A stretch of 64,000 nucleotides of DNA from Kribbella monticola (lineage in GTDB: Bacteria > Actinomycetota > Actinomycetes > Propionibacteriales > Kribbellaceae): NCBI RefSeq assembly GCF_003261635.1, contig NZ_QFXK01000039.1, forward strand, positions 124,001-188,000, in the 5' to 3' direction. Positions 18,989 through 27,523 of the stretch are shown here, one piece after another. Position 1 is the stretch's first letter, and every line of letters begins with the position of its first letter. Below the pieces are notes generated by a model that had not been told where the DNA came from, did no database searches, and saw only the letters and a program-made list of their open reading frames with translations. Made by a program: the position numbers and the translations under genes.

Positions 18989-20509
18989 TCACTCCGGCCG
19001 GAGCAGCGGGAACAGAATCGTCTCCCGGATACCGGCACCGGTGAACAACATCACCAACCGGTCCAGACCCATTCCGAGTCCACCGGCCGGCGGCATGCCG
19101 AACTCCATCGCGCGGAGGAAATCCTCGTCCAGGTCCATCGCCTCGGGATCGCCGGCCGCGGCCAGCAACGACTGTGCCACCAGGCGTTCCCGCTGGATCA
19201 CCGGGTCGTTCAATTCCGAGTACGCCGGCGCCAGTTCGACCCCGTTGATGATCAGGTCGAATGCCTCGACAAGGCCCTCGATCCGGCGATGCGGCTTGGC
19301 CAACGGCCGGACCGCGGCCGGATAGTCGGTCACGAAGGTCGGCTGGATCAAGGTGTGCTCGACCAGCTTCTCGTACAGTTCCAGCGCGATCTCGCCGGCA
19401 TTCCAGCCCGGTTGCAACTCGACCTGGTGCTGCTCGGCCAGCTTCTTCAGCACGGCCGCGTCGGTGCTCACGTCGACCGCTTCACCGACCGCGTCCGAGA
19501 TCAGCTCGAATACTGTCGCCTCGCGCCATGGCGCGGTCAGGTCGATCTCCGAACCGTCACGTGCGGTCACCACCGTGCGACCGAGCGCTTCACCGGCATT
19601 CAGGATCAGATCGCGCAGCAATGTCTTCATGGTGTTGTAGTCGCCGTAGGCCTGATATGCCTCGATCATCGAGAATTCCGCGGCATGGGTGGAGTCCAGG
19701 CCTTCGTTGCGGAACGTCCGGCCGATCTCGTAGACCCGGTCGACGCCGCCGATCATGGCCCGCTTGAGATCGAGCTCGAGCGCGATCCGCAGCAGCATGT
19801 CCTGGTCGAAGGCGTTCAGGTGGGTCCGGAACGGCCGGGCCGCCGCCCCGCCGTTGGTCAGCTGCAGGACCGGCGTCTCCACCTCGACGAAGCCCTGCGC
19901 GTCGAAGGTGGACCGCAGCGACTTCAGCACCGTCGCCTTGGTCCGGACCATGTCGCGGGCCTCCGGGCGGACGATCAGGTCGACGTAGCGCAGCCGGACG
20001 CGTGACTCCTCGCTCAGCGGGGTGTGCTCGTTCGGCAGCGGCCGGAGCGTCTTGGCCGCCATCTGCCAGGCCGTCGCCTGCACGGACAGCTCGCCGCGGC
20101 GGCTGGTGATGACCTCGCCCTGGACGGCCAGCAGGTCGCCGATGTCGACCAGCGCCTTGAACCGGGCCAGCTCCTCCTCGCCGAGGTCGGCCAGCGACAG
20201 CATCACCTGTAGCTCCGTGCCGTCGCCCTCGCGCAGCCGGACGAAGCAGAGCTTGCCGGTGTTGCGCAGGAAGATCACCCGGCCGGCCACCGCCACCTGC
20301 TCGCCGGTCCTGGTGTCGGGCTCCAGCTCCTGGGCGTCGTACCGCTCGCGGAGCTCCTTGAGCAGGTGCGTTCGCTCGACCGAGATCGGGTAGGGCTGCA
20401 CCCCCTCGGCCAGCAGCCGGTCACGCTTCTCCCGGCGGACCCGCATCTGCTCGGGCAGGTCGTCCTGCCCGCTGTTGGGGTTCACCGGGGTCTCGCGTGC
20501 GTCAGTCAT
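18989..20509 (-). CDS. lysS: lysyl-tRNA synthetase, class II
   Basis: Charges tRNA-Lys. From the ATG at 20509 it is 506 aa. An OB-fold anticodon-binding domain (about residues 55-155) precedes the class II catalytic core with motif 2 (FRNEGLDSTHAAEFSMIEAY) and motif 3 (GLGMGLDRLVMLF). The frame extends two codons to a TTG at 20515, but the ATG is preferred. The MFS gene ends 9 bases upstream, so lysS could receive some of its transcription, although housekeeping expression requires its own promoter inside that gene. Confidence 0.97.
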   Translation of the reverse strand: MTDARETPVNPNSGQDDLPEQMRVRREKRDRLLAEGVQPYPISVERTHLLKELRERYDAQELEPDTRTGEQVAVAGRVIFLRNTGKLCFVRLREGDGTELQVMLSLADLGEEELARFKALVDIGDLLAVQGEVITSRRGELSVQATAWQMAAKTLRPLPNEHTPLSEESRVRLRYVDLIVRPEARDMVRTKATVLKSLRSTFDAQGFVEVETPVLQLTNGGAAARPFRTHLNAFDQDMLLRIALELDLKRAMIGGVDRVYEIGRTFRNEGLDSTHAAEFSMIEAYQAYGDYNTMKTLLRDLILNAGEALGRTVVTARDGSEIDLTAPWREATVFELISDAVGEAVDVSTDAAVLKKLAEQHQVELQPGWNAGEIALELYEKLVEHTLIQPTFVTDYPAAVRPLAKPHRRIEGLVEAFDLIINGVELAPAYSELNDPVIQRERLVAQSLLAAAGDPEAMDLDEDFLRAMEFGMPPAGGLGMGLDRLVMLFTGAGIRETILFPLLRPE

Positions 20510-20518
20510 GCCCAAAGG

Positions 20519-21739
20519 CTAGTGACTGAGCGCCTCCGCAGCCGAATCCTTTGTCCACAGCCTGCTCCGCAGCACCAGTACGCCGGCCGCGACGGCGGCG
20601 ACCGCTGCCAACCCACCAGCCGTCACGAAGGTCGGCCGTGTTCCCAGCACAGCTCCCGCGGCGCCGCCGAGGAGGAGTGCCAGCAGACTGCAAGCGCGAG
20701 CGGTACCGCTGAGGGCGGCGATGACGCGGCCGCGGCGCTCTTCCGCGGTCCTGGTCACCAGGAGTGTGCTGACGGCGGCGTTGAGCATTCCGCTGGCAAG
20801 GCCGATGGCGACCGCCCCGATCAGCAGCACTACGACGTTTCTGGCCAGTCCCATCACGACGCAGGAGACGCCGATGCCGGCCATCCCCAGCAGGACGGCT
20901 CGCGAGCGGTCCAGGTCGTCCTTCAATCGACCGGTGAGCCAGGCACCGGCGATCGCTCCGGCCCCCTGAGCGGCCAGCACCACGCCGTACCCGGTCGGGC
21001 CGAGGCCGAGGTCGTCGGTGATCAGGAACACCTCGACGATGTTGACCGCCTCGCCGACGAGGATGAAGACCCACAGCGAGGGCACGAGGATCCTGAGCAG
21101 GTCGTCCGCGAAGATGCTCCGCAGTCCGGCGGTCATCGAGCCACGCTCGCGCACCACGCCCGGCTCCGGACGGCGACGGGTCCTCACCAGCCCGGCTATC
21201 AGTGCGAGTCCGGCGAAGGTCGAGGCATTCACCAGCAGCGCACCTCTGGCGGACCAGCCCACCAGTACGCCGCCCAGCCCCGAGCCGGCCAGCGTCGCGA
21301 CGCCGATCAGCGCCTGGCTCGCGCCGGTCGAGCGGCCGACCCGTTCCTCGCCCACGATCCGCGGAATCAAGGCTCCCCACGCCGGTCCCGCCACCGCCTG
21401 GCCGAGTTGGAGTACGCAGACGAGCGCCAACGTCGCCACCAGGCCGTTGCAGAAGGCGAGGCCGACTCCGGCTGCCGCCTGCAGGATCGATGCCCACACC
21501 AGCACCGTGCGGGAGTCACAGCTGTCCACGATCCGGCCCGCGAAGGGGATCATCGCGACCGTCGGTACGGCGAAGGCCAGCAGCAGCGCGGTGATCGCGG
21601 CGGCTCCGCCGTGGTCGGAGATCCGCAGCATCAGGGCGACCAGAGCGATCGAGTCGCCGGCGTACGAGACCGCCCGGGCGGGCAGCACCAGCCGGATGTC
21701 GCGGTACGACCAGATCGAAACGTGAAGTACTTGCTTCAT
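20519..21739 (-). CDS. MFS exporter
   Basis: 406 aa with about 12 hydrophobic segments, of the MFS group that includes enterobactin-exporter-like proteins. The first loop reads FAGRIVDSCDSRTVLVW, and the second half repeats a similar loop (LKDDLDRSRAVLLG). The gene diverges from an ArsR-like regulator, and its start codon lies inside one of two matching operator palindromes. The likely role is export of a toxic or signalling compound under repression by that neighbour. Confidence 0.82.
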   Translation of the reverse strand: MKQVLHVSIWSYRDIRLVLPARAVSYAGDSIALVALMLRISDHGGAAAITALLLAFAVPTVAMIPFAGRIVDSCDSRTVLVWASILQAAAGVGLAFCNGLVATLALVCVLQLGQAVAGPAWGALIPRIVGEERVGRSTGASQALIGVATLAGSGLGGVLVGWSARGALLVNASTFAGLALIAGLVRTRRRPEPGVVRERGSMTAGLRSIFADDLLRILVPSLWVFILVGEAVNIVEVFLITDDLGLGPTGYGVVLAAQGAGAIAGAWLTGRLKDDLDRSRAVLLGMAGIGVSCVVMGLARNVVVLLIGAVAIGLASGMLNAAVSTLLVTRTAEERRGRVIAALSGTARACSLLALLLGGAAGAVLGTRPTFVTAGGLAAVAAVAAGVLVLRSRLWTKDSAAEALSH

Positions 21740-21762
21740 AGTTATGAAGTTAATGCTTCATA
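21723..21762. promoter_or_regulatory. double operator between MFS exporter and ArsR-like regulator
   Basis: Two inverted repeats share the form TGAAGTnnnTGCTTCATA: TGAAG-TACTTG-CTTCA at 21723-21738 and TATGAAG-TTAATG-CTTCATA at 21743-21762. Their centres are 22 bp apart, two helical turns, so two dimers would sit on the same face. The first covers the exporter start codon and the second lies 35 bp before the regulator start. Confidence 0.8.
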
Positions 21763-21797
21763 TTCTGATCCGTCAAGCAACCCGCTACGCTGTCGCC

Positions 21798-22382
21798 GTG
21801 GCCCCGAAGAACAAGCGCGCGGTGAAGAAGCGCGTGGTACTGACCGACCCGCGGGCGATCCGCGCCCTGGCCCACCCGGCCCGGCAGCGGATCATCGACG
21901 AGCTGTACGGCGGCAAGGTGCTGACCGCGACCGAGTGCGCCGAGCTCGCCGGGCTGACCCCGTCGGCGACCAGCTACCACCTGCGGGCCCTGTCGCGCTG
22001 GGGCATCATCGAGCGCGCCGACACCTCCGCCGACGGCCGCGAGCGGCCCTGGCGGGCCCCCGCGCAGAGCCTGGTGATCTCGTCGCAGTCCACCGGTTCG
22101 GGCCGGCTGGCCAGCCAGGCGATGATGCGGACGAACGTGAACCGGCTGATCGAGCAGTTCGAACAGATGTCCGGCGACGACCCGTGGGACGAGCTGAGCA
22201 TGATGTCCCGCACCCGCTTGTGGCTCACCAAGGCCGAGGCCGAGAAGCTCGGCAAGGAACTGACCGAGGTGATCGAGCGCTACCGCCGGGCTCGCACCGC
22301 CACCAACCATCCGGCCGGTACGCGCCAGGTGAGCACCCTGCTGGCCGTCGTACCGGTCGGGAAGCCGCCGGAAGAAACCTGA
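21798..22382 (+). CDS. ArsR-like winged-helix transcriptional regulator
   Basis: 194 aa from the GTG at 21798. An ATG at 21744 is in frame but lies inside the operator, so it is unlikely. An HTH_20-type winged helix spans about residues 15-95 (DPRAIRALAHPARQRIIDEL, then ECAELAGLTPSATSYHLRAL). The C-terminal helical region may sense ligand or dimerise. It most likely represses itself and the divergent MFS gene through the paired palindromes between them. Confidence 0.85.
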   Translation: MAPKNKRAVKKRVVLTDPRAIRALAHPARQRIIDELYGGKVLTATECAELAGLTPSATSYHLRALSRWGIIERADTSADGRERPWRAPAQSLVISSQSTGSGRLASQAMMRTNVNRLIEQFEQMSGDDPWDELSMMSRTRLWLTKAEAEKLGKELTEVIERYRRARTATNHPAGTRQVSTLLAVVPVGKPPEET

Positions 22383-22452
22383 CTGTTAGGACACAATCGC
22401 CCGCGCGGGCGTACCGTCGAAGTAAGAGGTACTCCGCCGCGTAGGTGATCGC

Positions 22453-22899
22453 ATGCAGTCCTGGCTTCTGTGGTTGACGATTGCCGCCGTCCTCGGCATC
22501 ACCGAGTTGATGACGGCCACCCTCGACCTGCTGCTGCTCGCCGTCGCGGCCCTGGCCGCCGCCGGGGTGGCCGCGATCGGACTGGGCACCGGCCTGCAGT
22601 TGCTGGCGTTCGCCCTCGCGGCCGGCGCGATGATCACGCTGGTGCGGCCGGTCGCGCGCCGGCACCTCAGCTCGCATCCCCAGTTGCGGACCGGAGTGGC
22701 CGCGCTGATCGGCCGGGAGGCCGTCGTCCTGAGTGCCGTCGGCCGTGAGCCGGGGCGGGTCCGGATCGGCGGCGAGGAGTGGTCCGCCCGGTCCTACGAC
22801 CCCGATCTGCTGATCCCGGCCGGGACCACCGTCGACGTCTTCGCAATCGAGGGCGCGACCGCCCTTGTCCATCCCCGGGAGGATCCATGGCCGAACTGA
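22453..22899 (+). CDS. NfeD-like membrane protein
   Basis: 148 aa. Two or three N-terminal transmembrane segments (about 3-70) are followed by a small OB-fold domain (about 85-145). Short NfeD proteins pair with SPFH/stomatin partners to organise membrane microdomains. Here the SPFH gene begins 13 bases before this gene's stop, a strong sign that they act together. Confidence 0.85.
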   Translation: MQSWLLWLTIAAVLGITELMTATLDLLLLAVAALAAAGVAAIGLGTGLQLLAFALAAGAMITLVRPVARRHLSSHPQLRTGVAALIGREAVVLSAVGREPGRVRIGGEEWSARSYDPDLLIPAGTTVDVFAIEGATALVHPREDPWPN

Positions 22900-23741
22900 T
22901 CGTCGGACTGGTCGTCGCTCTGCTGGCTGTCGTGCTCGTACTGCGAACGGTGCGGATCGTGCCGCAGGCCAGAGCCAGCAACGTGGAGCGCCTGGGCCGC
23001 TACCTGCGCACCCTCGAGCCGGGCCTGAACGTCGTCATCCCGTTCATCGACCGGCCCCGGGCGCTGATCGACCTGCGCGAGCAGGTGGTTTCGTTCGAGC
23101 CGCGCTCGGTGATCACCGAGGACAACCTGGTGGTGGACATCGACACGGTGCTGTACTTCCAGGTCACGGACCCGCGCGCCGCGGCGTACGAGATCTTCAA
23201 CTACATCCAGGCGATCGAGCAGCTCACCGTGACCACGCTGCGGAACGTGATCGGCAGCATGGACCTGGAGAAGACGCTGACCTCGCGCGAGCACATCAAC
23301 TCGACGCTGCGCGGCGTGCTGGACGAGGCGTCCGGCAAGTGGGGCATCCGGGTCAACCGGGTCGAGCTGAAGGCGATCGATCCGCCGGTGTCGATCAAGG
23401 AGTCGATGGAGAAGCAGATGCGGGCGGACCGGGAGAAGCGGGCCACCATCCTCACCGCCGAGGGGCAGCGGCAGGCGCGGATCCTGACCGCGGAAGGTGA
23501 CCGGCAGGCGGCGATCCTGCGCGCCGAGGGGCAGGCGAAGGCGATCGACACGGTCTTCGAGGCGATCCACCGCAACGATCCCGACCCCAAACTGCTCGCC
23601 TACCAGTACCTGCAGATGCTGCCCGAACTGGCGAAGGGACCGGGCAACACCTTCTGGGTGATTCCGTCCGAGGTCACCTCGGCACTACAGAACGTGACGA
23701 AGGCCTTCAACGGAACGAACCCTGAAATCCCCCGGGATTAA
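22887..23741 (+). CDS. SPFH/stomatin-like protein (paraslipin/QmcA type)
   Basis: 284 aa from the ATG at 22887 (GGGAGGATCC upstream), overlapping the nfeD-like gene by 13 bases. One N-terminal membrane anchor (residues 4-20) is followed by the SPFH/Band 7 domain, with ERLGRYLRTLEPGLNVVIPF and the conserved IDPPVSIKESMEKQM region, then an Ala/Glu-rich oligomerisation coil (about 195-235). It probably scaffolds a membrane domain with its NfeD partner. Confidence 0.9.
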   Translation: MAELIVGLVVALLAVVLVLRTVRIVPQARASNVERLGRYLRTLEPGLNVVIPFIDRPRALIDLREQVVSFEPRSVITEDNLVVDIDTVLYFQVTDPRAAAYEIFNYIQAIEQLTVTTLRNVIGSMDLEKTLTSREHINSTLRGVLDEASGKWGIRVNRVELKAIDPPVSIKESMEKQMRADREKRATILTAEGQRQARILTAEGDRQAAILRAEGQAKAIDTVFEAIHRNDPDPKLLAYQYLQMLPELAKGPGNTFWVIPSEVTSALQNVTKAFNGTNPEIPRD

Positions 23742-23787
23742 CGAAAGTGTGAAGTAACTGGTTGCCTCCGGATGAAAGGATGGCGGC

Positions 23788-24492
23788 ATGGGGGCAACTA
23801 CTCTGCACGCACTGGCCATCGCGATCCCGACCGGCGGGATCGCGATCGTCGCGTATCTGGTGGTCGGACTCGTCATCGGCGTCGAGAGCATGGGGGTGCC
23901 GCTCCCGGGTGAGACCACCCTGGTCGCGGCGGCGCTGCTGGCGTCCCAGGGCAACCTGAACATCTACTTCGTGATCGGCGCCGCCGCGGCCGGTGCGATC
24001 ATCGGCGACTCGATCGGCTACTTCATCGGGCGCAAGGCCGGTCGCAGCCTGTTCGAGCGGCTCGGCCGGCGGTTCCACCACTTCTCCGAGGACCGGATCG
24101 CCAAGGCGGAGAAGTACTTCCACAAGTACGGCGTCTGGACCGTGTTCTTCGGCCGGTTCGTGGCGCTGCTGCGCATCTTCGCGGGCCCGATGGCCGGCAT
24201 GCTCCGGATGCCGTACCCGCGGTTCCTCGCGGCCAACGCGGCCGGTGGCATCGCCTGGTCGACCACGATCGGCGTGGTGGCGTACAAGGTCGGCGACAAC
24301 GCGGACAAGATCTTCGGCCAGGTGTCGGTCTGGGCCCTGGTCGCGATCGCGGTCGTCGCCGTCGCGGCGTACGTCGTCCTCAAGCTCCGGCGGCGCCGGG
24401 TCGAGGCGCCCAGCGGGCCGATGCTCGTCGAGGCCGTGCCGGTTCCGGCCCAGGTGCAGCCGGACGACGCGGAGACCTCAGCGGACGCGTAG
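23788..24492 (+). CDS. DedA family membrane protein
   Basis: 234 aa with five or six hydrophobic segments. It has the SNARE-associated/DedA signature: ESMGVPLPGETTL near the N-terminus, GDSIGYFIGRKAGR, and FGRFVALLRIFAGPMAGMLRM with the conserved Arg and Gly-Pro. DedA proteins flip phospholipid head groups or undecaprenyl phosphate across the membrane. The last 15 bases overlap a convergent lipoprotein gene. Confidence 0.92.
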   Translation: MGATTLHALAIAIPTGGIAIVAYLVVGLVIGVESMGVPLPGETTLVAAALLASQGNLNIYFVIGAAAAGAIIGDSIGYFIGRKAGRSLFERLGRRFHHFSEDRIAKAEKYFHKYGVWTVFFGRFVALLRIFAGPMAGMLRMPYPRFLAANAAGGIAWSTTIGVVAYKVGDNADKIFGQVSVWALVAIAVVAVAAYVVLKLRRRRVEAPSGPMLVEAVPVPAQVQPDDAETSADA

Positions 24493-25764
24493 TACCAGGC
24501 TGCCGGTGGCGGTTCCGTAGACCGCCATCCCGAGGTACTGCGTGTTCGGCACCAGGAACCGGTAGGCGAACATGCCCGGCCGGGTGGCCCGGAACGCCAG
24601 AGCGGCCCGGCCGTTCTTGATCGGGGTCTGCTTGATGCTGACCCAGGCCTTGCCGTTCCAGAACTGGAAGATGGCCTGCTGGTTCATGTTCGGGCGGACG
24701 GCGAGGACGGCGGTGACGACGTCGTTGCGGTTGCGCACGTTGCCGCCGGAGTACAACGCGCTGGCGATCTGGATCTTGCTCCGCGACAGAGCGGGCTTGC
24801 TGCTGGACGCCGTCGACAGGTTCCCGACCCGGCTGGTCAACGGCACGTAGGCGCGGAAGTTCCTCGTTCCGCTCGCGTTCACCCGCACGTCGAAGTACCC
24901 GCCCAGTTGCGTCACGCTGCGGCCGACCTGGACCCAGGGGCCGCCCGCCTTGCTCTGGCCCAGCAGCACCACCGGCAGCCCGGCCGAACTGGTCCGCCGC
25001 GCAGCGCACAGGCTTTCGGCGCAGCTGATCTCCTGCTGGACCGTCCGGCCGCGGATCGGCATCGACAGGCCGAATGTCCACAGCGTGGGTACGGCGAGCG
25101 AGGTGGAACTCGTCCGGCCCAGGATCTCGCCACCGGTCAGCGAGGTCCATTCGTTGGTCGCCCGGAGCTGGAAGTAGTACGGCGGCCGCAGGTTCTTCAC
25201 CACCTGCCGGGTCGTGGTCGTCCCTGGACCGACCACGCGGAACGGCTGCCCCGCCGTACCGACGACCGGGACGTACAGCTGGCTGCCGCGCGGCACGTCG
25301 AGCGGGTCGCCCGGGGAGAAGTCGGGCTCCGGCGGAGGTACCTTCCAGGTGACCACCACGTCGTTGCCGGTCGGCGTCGCCACCGCGTCGGTCGGACGCA
25401 GCGGGCCGTCGGTGTCGAACATCGGCGACAGCGCCGCCTTGCTGGTCACCCCGCCGATCGACGTACCGATCTCGACCGCGACCTTGTAGTTGCCGTCCGG
25501 CGGGAAGGCCGAGGCCGGGATCGCCCAGGTGTTCGGCTCGCTCGCCGCGAGGTATTTCACGTACGACGGGCTGGTGCTCACCACGCCCTGGATGGTGATC
25601 CGGTTGGGCGCGTCGGAGTCCTTCCAGCTGACCTGGACCGCCTGATGGGTGTTGTCCGCCCAGCCGATCGTCACGCCGGTCGGCACCGGGTCGGACGAGC
25701 AGGCGGTCAGCGTCGACGCGCCGAGGAGAAGTGCGAACGCGACAGCGGGCACCTTGCGCATCAC
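24478..25764 (-). CDS. exported lipoprotein, three-member paralogous family (copy 1)
   Basis: 428 aa. The signal peptide ends in a lipobox (LTACSS), so it is anchored to the outer face of the membrane. The mature part is beta-rich. The N-terminal region (VTIGWADNTHQAVQVSWKDS) and the middle (VVVTWK, YYFQLRATNEW) resemble fibronectin type III modules, and the C-terminal module has FQFWNGKAWV and YRFLVPNTQYLGM. The genes at 26243-27496 and 27524-28810 share this architecture motif by motif. There is no catalytic signature; binding of carbohydrate or wall material is only a guess. Confidence 0.7.
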   Translation of the reverse strand: MMRKVPAVAFALLLGASTLTACSSDPVPTGVTIGWADNTHQAVQVSWKDSDAPNRITIQGVVSTSPSYVKYLAASEPNTWAIPASAFPPDGNYKVAVEIGTSIGGVTSKAALSPMFDTDGPLRPTDAVATPTGNDVVVTWKVPPPEPDFSPGDPLDVPRGSQLYVPVVGTAGQPFRVVGPGTTTTRQVVKNLRPPYYFQLRATNEWTSLTGGEILGRTSSTSLAVPTLWTFGLSMPIRGRTVQQEISCAESLCAARRTSSAGLPVVLLGQSKAGGPWVQVGRSVTQLGGYFDVRVNASGTRNFRAYVPLTSRVGNLSTASSSKPALSRSKIQIASALYSGGNVRNRNDVVTAVLAVRPNMNQQAIFQFWNGKAWVSIKQTPIKNGRAALAFRATRPGMFAYRFLVPNTQYLGMAVYGTATGSLVLRVR

Positions 25765-25809
25765 GTCTCACCTAACCTTTACAGCTGGACCGCGTAGACC
25801 ATACATAGT

Positions 25810-25829
25810 GCTGACAATCCACTGTCAGC
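25810..25829. promoter_or_regulatory. palindrome between the lipoprotein and PPOX-family genes
   Basis: GCTGACA-ATCCAC-TGTCAGC, a perfect 7-6-7 inverted repeat in the 80-base divergent gap, 16 bases before the GTG start of the right-hand gene. It is well placed to control both genes; no regulator is adjacent. Confidence 0.55.
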
Positions 25830-25844
25830 CAGTAGGGTCGAATC

Positions 25845-26246
25845 GTGATACTCGGGCCCTCCGCCTGCCGAAGCCGCCTGGCCGCGGCGGACCGCGCCTT
25901 CCTCGCCACCACCGGCGAAGACCTGCGCCCCCACATCGTCCCGATCACCTTCGTGCTGACCGAGGACGCCCTGACCTTCGCCGTCGACCACAAGCCGAAG
26001 ACCACCCGCTCGCTCCGCCGCCTGGCGAATATCACCTTCAACCCGCAGGTCGCGGTCCTCTGCGACCACTACACCCCCGACTGGACCCACCTCTGGTGGG
26101 TCCGAGCCAACGGCCACGCAACCATCAACGACACGGGCCCGCTGGACGCCCTGGCTGCCAAATACCCGCAGTACGCCGAATCACCCCCAGCCGGCCCCTT
26201 CGTCAAAGTCACCATCGACAACTGGACCGGCTGGTCCTACAGCTAG
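25845..26246 (+). CDS. PPOX-class (probably F420-dependent) flavin-fold enzyme
   Basis: 133 aa, a complete small split-barrel protein. Features typical of the TIGR03668-type PPOX/F420 group include RAFLATTGEDLRPHIVPITFVL at the N-terminus, HKPKTTRSLRRLANI (cofactor phosphate contact) and a C-terminal FVKVTIDNWTGWS strand. Such enzymes use F420 or a flavin in redox reactions; which one cannot be decided here. It starts with GTG and overlaps the convergent exported-protein gene by 4 bases. Confidence 0.82.
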   Translation: MILGPSACRSRLAAADRAFLATTGEDLRPHIVPITFVLTEDALTFAVDHKPKTTRSLRRLANITFNPQVAVLCDHYTPDWTHLWWVRANGHATINDTGPLDALAAKYPQYAESPPAGPFVKVTIDNWTGWSYS

Positions 26247-27496
26247 GACACCCTCAGGGTGAAGTTCGGGCTGTATGCCGCGGCGACCGAGAGGCCGTTG
26301 AAGGTGTGCGCGGGAACGTAGTACCGGTACGCGACGGTGCCGACCGTCGCCGCGCTCAGCTTGCCGAATCCGACGCCGGCTTTGATCGCCACGTTGGTGA
26401 CGAAGACCCACGTCTTCCCGTTCCACCGCTGCAGAGCCGCTGCACCGGTGACCGCAGGGGCGACGTCCAGCCGGGACGCGACCGGTTGGCTACTGCGGAA
26501 GACCCACGGCGAGGAGGCCGAGGCCAGTTGCTGGGTCGTCGTGGTCTTCGGCGCGCTGTATCCACCGAAGTACGCGGTCCGGTCGGGCTCCTTGACCGAG
26601 TTGGCGAAGGCGATGCGGTACTGCCGGGTGCCGCGGCTGGCCACCCTGAAGCTGTAGACATTGTCGCCGAAGACATCAGTCTCGACGGCGTACCAGGGAC
26701 TGGTCGCTGAATTCCGCGCCTGCAGAGTGACCCTGACTGCGTAGGGCCCGGTGAACGTGCCGCGGATCTCCGTATACCTGTCCGCAACCACCCAGGACGG
26801 GATCGAGGTGGTGTAGGCCAGCGGATCAGCTGCGGCAGAGAAGCTGGTGTAGTCGCCCCACTCGTTGCGCGCCGCGACCCGGACGTAGTACGGCGGCCTT
26901 GGTCCGGTGAAGGTGATCGAGGTGTTCGCTGTGCGTGGTCCGATCGGGCCGCCCCCTGTCCCGTCGGGGAGCCGGTAGCTCGGTTGGAAGCTGGTCGGCA
27001 GATCGCGATCCAGGGGGTCGCCTGGTGTCGTGTCCTGGAGCTCCGGCGTCCCCTTCTTCCAGGTCACGTGCACGGTGCTCGTCCCGGACGGCTGGATCGA
27101 CTCGATCACTGGCCGCCCGGCATCGATGGTGTCGAAAGCGGGCGAGAGCCCTGCCGGACCGGTCGCTCCTGCCGCTGTTCCGGCCGCCACTCTGATCTCG
27201 AGCAGAGACCCTGCGATCCGTACCGACGTCATCGGCAGATCGACCTCGTTCGGCGCGTCCGCGGCCAACATCCTCAGCGGCGCCGCGGCCGCCGCCCCCG
27301 GCTTTCGTGCCCAGACCAGATTCGGCCTCGGCACGTCCTCGTCCCAGGTGACGTGGACGAATTGGAAAGTCTCGTCCTTCCAGCTGATCTGCACATTCGT
27401 CGGCGCCGGGTCGGTCGGCTCTGCCGCCTGCGCGGGGACAAGCACACCGGCAGACAACAAGCCGGCCATCAAAACAACAAGAGAGGTCTTCTTCAT
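26243..27496 (-). CDS. exported protein, three-member paralogous family (copy 2)
   Basis: 417 aa. A signal peptide (KKTSLVVLMAGLLSAGVLVPAQA) has no lipobox, so the protein is released or wall-bound. It repeats the family layout: PTNVQISWKDETFQFVHVTW at the mature N-terminus, LAADAPNEVDLP, TTPGDPLDRDLPTSFQPSY, PPYYVRVAARNEW, then a module with SRGTRQYRIAFAN and AYFGGYSAP, and a C-terminal module with LQRWNGKTWVF and YRYYVPAHTFNGLSVAAAY. It lies 27 bases downstream of copy 3 and is probably cotranscribed with it. Confidence 0.72.
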   Translation of the reverse strand: MKKTSLVVLMAGLLSAGVLVPAQAAEPTDPAPTNVQISWKDETFQFVHVTWDEDVPRPNLVWARKPGAAAAAPLRMLAADAPNEVDLPMTSVRIAGSLLEIRVAAGTAAGATGPAGLSPAFDTIDAGRPVIESIQPSGTSTVHVTWKKGTPELQDTTPGDPLDRDLPTSFQPSYRLPDGTGGGPIGPRTANTSITFTGPRPPYYVRVAARNEWGDYTSFSAAADPLAYTTSIPSWVVADRYTEIRGTFTGPYAVRVTLQARNSATSPWYAVETDVFGDNVYSFRVASRGTRQYRIAFANSVKEPDRTAYFGGYSAPKTTTTQQLASASSPWVFRSSQPVASRLDVAPAVTGAAALQRWNGKTWVFVTNVAIKAGVGFGKLSAATVGTVAYRYYVPAHTFNGLSVAAAYSPNFTLRVS

Positions 27497-27523
27497 AAGG
27501 GATTCCTGCTCGGGCCTTCTGGA

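Noticed and set aside
21744..21797. ATG at 21744 as the ArsR-like start
   Set aside because: It lies inside the operator and would add 18 residues with no family counterpart; GTG at 21798 fits better.
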